In this document: in pieces, positions 56,059-59,796 of the stretch
How positions within the stretch are numbered: position 1 is the stretch's first letter
Layout: the number at the start of each line of letters is the position of its first letter
Source: Tissierella praeacuta DSM 18095
Lineage (GTDB): Bacteria > Bacillota > Clostridia > Tissierellales > Tissierellaceae
Assembly (NCBI RefSeq): GCF_900128955.1
Contig: NZ_FQTY01000016.1
Span: 1 to 59,796, forward strand
DNA length: 59,796 bases
Direction: 5' to 3'
Notes under the pieces: generated by a model
Database searches by the model: none
What the model saw: only the letters and a program-made list of their open reading frames with translations
Told to the model about the DNA's origin: nothing
Made by a program: the position numbers and the translations under genes

Positions 56059-56271
56059 ATGAAAGACAAGATTGGTAAAGTTATGGAGGAATTTAAACTA
56101 GGAAATACAACTGTAAAATTCAATGATGCATATATATATAAAACAGAAGAAGAAATAGAAAGAATTTTGGATAGAATTAGTAATATATGGATAGATGCAT
56201 ATTTAAACGGAAGAGTGAATTTTGAGATGTTGGAGAAATTAGAGCCTTTTGAAATGTTAAAATTAGCTTAA
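56059..56271 (+). CDS. Small acidic/basic protein, candidate directionality factor
   Basis: The 70-residue protein starts MKDKIGKVMEEFKLGNTTVKFND and ends NFEMLEKLEPFEMLKLA, with a central helix EEEIERILDRISNIWIDAY. I do not recognise a named family. It is divergent from the recombinase and about 145 bases away, a plausible place for the small directionality factor that serine integrases need for excision; this is inference. An in-frame GTG at 56038 is less likely, since AAAGGGG lies between it and the ATG. Confidence 0.65.
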   Translation: MKDKIGKVMEEFKLGNTTVKFNDAYIYKTEEEIERILDRISNIWIDAYLNGRVNFEMLEKLEPFEMLKLA

Positions 56272-56326
56272 AAAATGTATTAAAAAGCTTGGAAAATAGA
56301 ATTGAAATTCATATGAACAAAAAAGA

Positions 56327-56345
56327 ATCGAGGACAAGCCTCGAT
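56327..56345 (-). terminator. Terminator of the small coat-like gene
   Basis: ATCGAGG pairs with CCTCGAT around five bases; on the minus strand TCTTTTTTG follows. Confidence 0.88.
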
Positions 56346-56356
56346 AGATAAGAAGA

Positions 56357-56476
56357 TTAACATCTTCCGCCAAACATATTATCACAGTTACAGAAAATGA
56401 TTACTAAAAGTAAGAAAAAGAATAGTAGAGAATCATCCATACCATTACAATCTCTTCTACACAATGCATCTGACAT
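56357..56476 (-). CDS. Cys-rich hydrophobic micro-protein, coat-like
   Basis: A 39-codon gene lies behind TTGGAGGTGC on the minus strand. The peptide has a polar Cys-containing start (MSDALCRRDCNGMDD), a hydrophobic core (SLLFFFLLLVIIFCN) and a short end with Cys and Gly (NMFGGRC). Similar tiny proteins are common in clostridial spores, but a coat role is inferred from pattern only. It has its own terminator. Confidence 0.7.
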   Translation of the reverse strand: MSDALCRRDCNGMDDSLLFFFLLLVIIFCNCDNMFGGRC

Positions 56477-56617
56477 GATAGCACCTCCAATTTAATTTTA
56501 TTTAGGTGAAAGTAAGGGGTCTAATAATAGAATATGAAAGATAGTGATAAAGTGTTAATTATTATTTTAAATAAGCAATAAGATTAATAAAATTTCAATA
56601 ATAAAATATGATAATAT

Positions 56618-56692
56618 ATGGAAAATCATAATATAGAAAGAATTTTCAGCGGATTAGATAAAGAAGAAAAAATAATAAGTGCAACAGGTTAA
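56618..56692 (+). pseudogene. Possible N-terminal remnant of a TetR-type regulator
   Basis: A 24-codon frame reads MENHNIERIFSGLDKEEKIISATG. The segment IFSGLDKEEKIISA resembles the first helix of TetR regulators. It stops at the edge of the left 15-bp inverted repeat and lacks a ribosome binding site. The similarity is short and could be chance. Confidence 0.3.
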
Positions 56693-56927
56693 ATTTATTT
56701 AGTTAATAGTACCTACTTTATACTGTGGTACTGAGACAGAAGTTCATCTAACAGTTTACTTAATTCAATCACCTCTAAGTCAAGGAGGTTATAGTGTTTT
56801 TTAGATATTAACTCATACAGCATAACCCTGGTATCTTCAATTTCTTTAGCAAGATTTACAAGCTTAGTTTTTTCACGCAAATTACATACCCCTCTTCTGT
56901 ATTAGATTTATATTAACCTGTTGCACT
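56678..56927. repeat. 15-bp inverted repeat flanking the Spo0E-like gene
   Basis: AGTGCAACAGGTTAA at 56678-56692 is repeated exactly in inverted orientation at 56913-56927 (TTAACCTGTTGCACT). The 250-bp interval contains only the 55-codon Spo0E-like gene. It may be a small mobile unit or a pair of regulatory sites. Confidence 0.8.
56713..56880 (-). CDS. Spo0E-like aspartyl-phosphate phosphatase
   Basis: A 55-codon gene starts from TTG behind AGAGGGG on the minus strand. The protein is two helices, LVNLAKEIEDTRVMLYELISKK and VIELSKLLDELLSQYHSIK. The second carries the Spo0E family motif S-x-x-L-D-x-L-L. Family members dephosphorylate Spo0A and delay sporulation. It sits inside the cotJC element and inside the 15-bp inverted repeat. 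Confidence 0.82.
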   Translation of the reverse strand: MREKTKLVNLAKEIEDTRVMLYELISKKHYNLLDLEVIELSKLLDELLSQYHSIK

Positions 56928-57022
56928 AATGTGATTTTATATAAAATGTGAATATAAAATAAATAGTATTTGGTAAATTGTAACTATTAAATAAAATGAA
57001 TAAGTAAACAGAAAGGATGATA

Positions 57023-57142
57023 ATGATATTTTTAACAATAAAGATAAAAGAATATAATATAGTTAAATTAAGCAAAATAGAGGATTCAGTGAAGCCTAAG
57101 AAGAAAAGCAAGAAAAAAGATATTATGTTAATTGATTTATAG
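57023..57142 (+). CDS. Small basic hypothetical protein
   Basis: A 39-codon frame behind GAAAGGATGATA encodes MIFLTIKIKEYNIVKLSKIE followed by a very basic segment PKKKSKKKD. No family recognised. The 287 bases that follow (57143-57429) are AT-rich with no convincing gene. Confidence 0.4.
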   Translation: MIFLTIKIKEYNIVKLSKIEDSVKPKKKSKKKDIMLIDL

Positions 57143-57429
57143 TCAATATCAAGGAAAGAAAAATTAAATAGGGATGGACAATAATGGAAAGATTTTAGAA
57201 ACTTTAAGTTTTCCAAGTATTAGCAAATCGTCACAAATGATAATTACAATATCATAAAGTAAAGGAGTTTTATTTTGTTCCATAAAACTATGTTGAGAAA
57301 TTTTAAAAGATTAATAACGGTATAACTCAAATTATAGAATAGGATTATTATATATACTTTATGAATATTTAGAGATAAAATCCTTCAAACTATATAAGGT
57401 AAAAAATATTATTCTAAATAGTGTAAAGG

Positions 57430-57858
57430 ATGAGGAAAATTAAGCAATGGATTAAGTATTTAATCTTATTTATAATTGGAGGTATATCTTATTTCTTTAT
57501 TGAAATTTTATGGAGAGGATATTCCCATATTACAATGTTTATTTTAGGTGGGTTATGTTTTATATCAGTAGGTTTAGTAAACGAATATTATTTTACATTT
57601 AAAAAACCTTTATTGATACAACAATGTATATCTTGTTTAATTATTACAATATTAGAATTAATATTCGGGTTAATTTTAAATGTAAAGTTAGGATTAGATG
57701 TTTGGGATTATAGTAATTTTAAATTTAACTTTATGGGGCAAATTTGTTTAAGATATAGTATATTATGGTTTTTTCTTTCTTTACCAACAATAATCTTTTA
57801 TGATTATTTAAGGCATTTCCTATTTAGAGAGGGAAAGCCAAAATATAGACTTATTTAA
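57430..57858 (+). CDS. Four-helix membrane protein (CmpB/ABC type IV-like)
   Basis: The 142-residue protein has about four hydrophobic helices and the segment LGLDVWDYSNFKFNFMGQICLRYSILWF, which resembles the WDYS...GxxCL motif of the putative ABC-transporter type IV (CmpB) family. Function unknown. AAAGG abuts the ATG with no spacer, so initiation may be weak. Two terminators follow. Confidence 0.65.
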   Translation: MRKIKQWIKYLILFIIGGISYFFIEILWRGYSHITMFILGGLCFISVGLVNEYYFTFKKPLLIQQCISCLIITILELIFGLILNVKLGLDVWDYSNFKFNFMGQICLRYSILWFFLSLPTIIFYDYLRHFLFREGKPKYRLI

Positions 57859-57870
57859 TTTACAAAAGTA

Positions 57871-57895
57871 GAAGGACATTTTTATGTCCTTCTTT
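57871..57895 (+). terminator. Terminator after the membrane-protein gene
   Basis: GAAGGACAT (57871-57879) pairs with ATGTCCTTC (57884-57892) around TTTT, followed by TTT. Confidence 0.85.
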
Positions 57896-57973
57896 AAGCT
57901 TGAATATCCAAAATGGATTGTCAGAAACTTAGCATCATTAAATTTAATAATTAAAGAGTTTATAGGATTATTT

Positions 57974-57998
57974 AGGAGCTTATGAAAGCTTCTTTTTT
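57974..57998 (+). terminator. Second terminator before the amidase gene
   Basis: AGGAGCTT pairs with AAGCTTCT (one G-T pair) around ATGA, followed by TTTTTT. With the preceding one it isolates the amidase gene, which must have its own promoter; none is obvious in 57999-58140. Confidence 0.75.
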
Positions 57999-58140
57999 AT
58001 GTATTTCAAAATGGAATACTTAAATAAAAATACTTAAAAAAAGAATAGTAATATTTCTATACTAAATCTATTTATATATTGAAAGATGAAACAGTCGACT
58101 AGAGTAATCTTAATGAATAAAAATTAAGGGGGTTTTATTT

Positions 58141-58905
58141 ATGGCAAAGGTGTTTTTAGACGCAGGTCATGGTGGTTCAGATCCAGGAGCATTAGGAAAT
58201 GGGATGAGAGAAAAAGATATAGCGTTATCAGTTACATTAAAAGTAGGGAATATCTTAAAAAATCATGGTGTAAGTGTAAGCTACTCTAGAACTACAGATG
58301 TATTCTTAGAGCTAGCTGATAGAGCTATGAAAGCTAATAACGTAGCTGCTAACGTTTTTGTGTCAATCCACTGTAATGCATTTGATGATAATTCGGCAAA
58401 AGGAGTAGAAACATATAGTTATCCAAATAGTACCACAGGTGCAAGATTATCTAAATCTATACAAGATAGTATAATTTCAAGTAAAGTATATACTGTTAAT
58501 AGAGGAACTAAAACAGCAAATTTTGCAGTTTTGAGATTAACTAAAATGCCAGCAGCTTTAGTAGAATTAGGATTCATAACTAATTCACAAGATGCAAATA
58601 TATTAAAAAATAGGCAAGATGAATTAGCATTAGCAGTATCGAAAGGGATATTAAACAACCTTGGAATACCATATAAAGGTGGAGGAACAACTCTTTATAA
58701 GGTACAAGTGGTAGCATTTTCAGTAAAAACAAATGCTGATAATCTTGCAAATGAACTAAGAACAAAAGGCTATAGTCCAATAGTAGTTCTAGTAGGGGGA
58801 TTATATAAGGTACAAGTGGGAGCTTTTAGTGTAAGAACCAATGCAGATGCTTTAGCAAATGAATTAAGAGCAAAAGGATATAATGCCATAGTAGTAACAA
58901 ATTAA
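58141..58905 (+). CDS. CwlC-like N-acetylmuramoyl-L-alanine amidase with SPOR domain
   Basis: The 254-residue protein has an Amidase_3 domain (about 1-175) with zinc and catalytic motifs LDAGHGGSDPGA, FVSIHCNAF and ALVELGFITN. A SPOR domain of two repeats follows (YKVQVVAFSVKTNADNLANEL and YKVQVGAFSVRTNADALANEL). No signal peptide. Length and layout match B. subtilis CwlC, the sigma-K-dependent amidase that lyses the mother cell; phage endolysins of the same layout are the alternative. TAAGGGGG precedes the ATG. Confidence 0.9.
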   Translation: MAKVFLDAGHGGSDPGALGNGMREKDIALSVTLKVGNILKNHGVSVSYSRTTDVFLELADRAMKANNVAANVFVSIHCNAFDDNSAKGVETYSYPNSTTGARLSKSIQDSIISSKVYTVNRGTKTANFAVLRLTKMPAALVELGFITNSQDANILKNRQDELALAVSKGILNNLGIPYKGGGTTLYKVQVVAFSVKTNADNLANELRTKGYSPIVVLVGGLYKVQVGAFSVRTNADALANELRAKGYNAIVVTN

Positions 58906-58908
58906 TAT

Positions 58909-58936
58909 AAAAGGCTAGGGGAAACCTTAGCCTTTT
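58909..58936 (+). terminator. Terminator after the amidase gene
   Basis: AAAAGGCTAGGG pairs with CCTTAGCCTTTT (one G-T pair). It lies about 110 bases before the right junction. Confidence 0.85.
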
Positions 58937-59045
58937 AAAAGAGTTATTTTTTAAAGCTTATGGAATTTACAGATTATATATATTAGGAAGCTCATATTTG
59001 TATTGATAATAGAATTAAAAAGGAATTATAACAGATAACATTTAT

Positions 59046-59057
59046 GTACAGAAGAAT
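59046..59057 (+). repeat. Right attachment site core of the cotJC element
   Basis: GTACAGAAGAAT, identical to 54312-54323. To its right, TAGCTCATTGG continues CotJC. To its left, an in-frame TAA at 59036-59038 shows that the downstream fragment has no start of its own. Confidence 0.9.
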
Positions 59058-59434
59058 TAGCTCATTGGGAAATAATTGGTACCTTAGTATGGAGATTAGT
59101 TAAAGATGCTCCAGTAAGCCAAATAAAAGGAACTCCCTTTGAAGCTCATTATGTAAATCATGGAAAGAGTCCTTTCCCTCATGATGCAGCAGGTCAGGCT
59201 TGGACGGCTGGATATATTCAGTCAAAGGCTGATCCAGTAGCAGATTTACATGAAGATATGGCAGCAGAGGAAAAAGCAAGATCAACTTATGAATATTTAA
59301 TTAGAGTAAGTGATGACCCAGGAGTAACAGATACATTAAGATTCTTAAGAGAAAGAGAAATAGTACACTTCCAGAGATTTGGAGAAACATTAAGGATAGT
59401 TCAGGAATATATGGATTGTAAAAAATATTATTAA
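59057..59434 (+). CDS. cotJC: CotJC, 3' part displaced by the insertion
   Basis: 125 codons read LAHWEIIGTLVWRLVKDAPV to the end DCKKYY and stop at TAA. Together with the 65 upstream codons they make 190, the usual CotJC length. It supplies His68 (LAHW), the Glu region AAEEKARSTYEY (about 135-146) and His169 (REIVHFQRF), the remaining dimanganese ligands expected from manganese catalases. No start codon or ribosome binding site is available, so it is silent unless the element is excised. Confidence 0.95.
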   Translation, partial: LAHWEIIGTLVWRLVKDAPVSQIKGTPFEAHYVNHGKSPFPHDAAGQAWTAGYIQSKADPVADLHEDMAAEEKARSTYEYLIRVSDDPGVTDTLRFLREREIVHFQRFGETLRIVQEYMDCKKYY

Positions 59435-59457
59435 TCAAATATACAAAAACAATATTA

Positions 59458-59490
59458 AAAACCTCTAACTTTTTAAAAGTTAGAGGTTTT
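59458..59490 (+). terminator. Terminator of the cotJ operon
   Basis: AAAACCTCTAAC (59458-59469) pairs with GTTAGAGGTTTT (59479-59490). It is followed after four bases by a group II intron rather than by native flanking DNA. Confidence 0.92.
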
Positions 59491-59494
59491 ATAA

Positions 59495-59796
59495 GTGTGC
59501 CCAGCATGGGCAACAACTTGGTGGTGAAAGTCCACTACGGGCTTGGTAGTAGGAACCGTTAGCTGAAGGCAAGGGTGTCCATGGCGACGTGGAATCTGAA
59601 GGAAGCCGAAGGCAAAATCCTGAACCGACGAACAGAAATCACATAAGGCTGATTTAGGGAGGATGAGTTTGCTTAACAAAACAAAGTCCAATACTACCCG
59701 AACTCTTTACAGTAAATGTGACGGTTACATGGGAGGAAGGTTGTTGTTCTTACCTGGGGAGGTCTCATGGACATGGGAAAACAGAGTATGAACCAT
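59495..59796 (+). mobile_element. Group IIC intron, 5' part
   Basis: The sequence begins GTGTGCCCAGCATGGGC and continues with segments characteristic of bacterial class C introns such as O.i.I1: GCAAGGGTGTCCATGGCGAC, GTGGAATCTGAAGGAAGC, GGATGAGTTTGC, ACAAAACAAAGTCC and CTTACCTGGGGAGGTCT. This is domain I through about domain III; the reverse transcriptase gene and 3' end lie beyond the window. It starts right after a terminator hairpin, the known class C insertion preference. Confidence 0.93.

Larger units (their letters stand above)
54312..59057 (+). mobile_element. Skin-like intervening element in cotJC
   Basis: A 4,734-bp segment is bounded by the 12-bp direct repeat GTACAGAAGAAT and sits inside cotJC. 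A large serine recombinase gene ends 33 bases from the left junction. Removing one repeat plus the interior rejoins cotJC in frame: ACA GAA GAA from the left continues TTA GCT CAT TGG from the right, giving 190 codons. Skin in sigK and SPbeta in spsM are the established precedents for excision in the mother cell. The cargo (minus then plus strand) is described gene by gene. Confidence 0.9.

Noticed and set aside
56926-57216. 96-codon minus-strand frame rich in Phe/Ile/Leu
   Set aside because: It lacks a ribosome binding site, is low-complexity, and overlaps a better-supported small plus-strand frame.
59473-59691. 72-codon minus-strand frame at the right end
   Set aside because: It is antisense to the group II intron RNA and the cotJC terminator.

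Overview
The window looks like one continuous stretch of chromosome from a low-GC, spore-forming anaerobe of the Clostridia. The evidence is the AT-rich DNA, strong GGAGG ribosome binding sites, TTG/GTG starts, the Firmicutes S10-spc-alpha gene order with zinc-type S14, an ECF transporter behind rplQ, and spore genes (cwlD, an alpha/beta SASP, cotJABC). A Tissierellales-like amino-acid fermenter would fit the glycine cleavage operon and the selenium-type transport genes, but that placement is a guess.

Layout. 1-16.2 kb: tuf, a structured leader, then rpsJ to rplQ with secY, adk, infA, rpmJ and rpoA; map is absent from its usual place after adk. 16.5-20.7 kb: ecfA1-ecfA2-ecfT-truA, then rplM-rpsI. 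20.8-21.6 kb: cwlD, followed by a cluster of DnaA-box-like sequences. 22-27.7 kb: gcvT-gcvH-gcvPA-gcvPB-lpdA. 28.1-29.6 kb: an ECF-type sigma factor and its probable anti-sigma partner. 30.0-31.3 kb: a cobalamin riboswitch with a terminator in front of a YitT-family gene. 32.2-38.6 kb: a zinc operon (znuA with a 12-unit His-rich repeat, znuC, znuB, a Fur/Zur regulator, a CobW GTPase, a fused CobW-like GTPase/permease and a TIGR03943-like partner). 38.7-44.1 kb: an AraC regulator behind a perfect Fur box, an unassigned permease and a SsuABC/ThiXYZ-like ABC importer. 44.1-48.0 kb, minus strand: a heterodimeric BmrCD/TM287-288-like ABC exporter preceded by a 25-codon leader peptide and two near-identical terminators, which looks like ribosome-mediated attenuation. 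48.1-50.5 kb, minus strand: DUF3343, a TusA-like protein, YedE and a Crp/Fnr regulator. 50.8-53.4 kb: small envelope proteins, an L,D-transpeptidase, ferritin and a SASP.

The most striking region is 53.7-59.8 kb. The spore-coat operon cotJA-cotJB-cotJC is interrupted: cotJC stops after codon 65 of the real protein and its remaining 125 codons lie 4.7 kb further on. The two junctions share the 12-bp core GTACAGAAGAAT, and recombination across it restores a continuous 190-codon manganese-catalase-like CotJC. The inserted DNA carries a large serine recombinase next to one end, a small divergent gene that could be its directionality factor, a coat-like micro-protein, a Spo0E-like phosphatase inside a 15-bp inverted repeat, a four-helix membrane protein and a CwlC-like amidase with a SPOR domain. 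This is the layout of a skin-type element that would be excised in the sporulating mother cell. A group IIC intron begins four bases after the cotJC terminator and runs off the window.

Functional assignments come from reading motifs and family resemblance; no database search was run.
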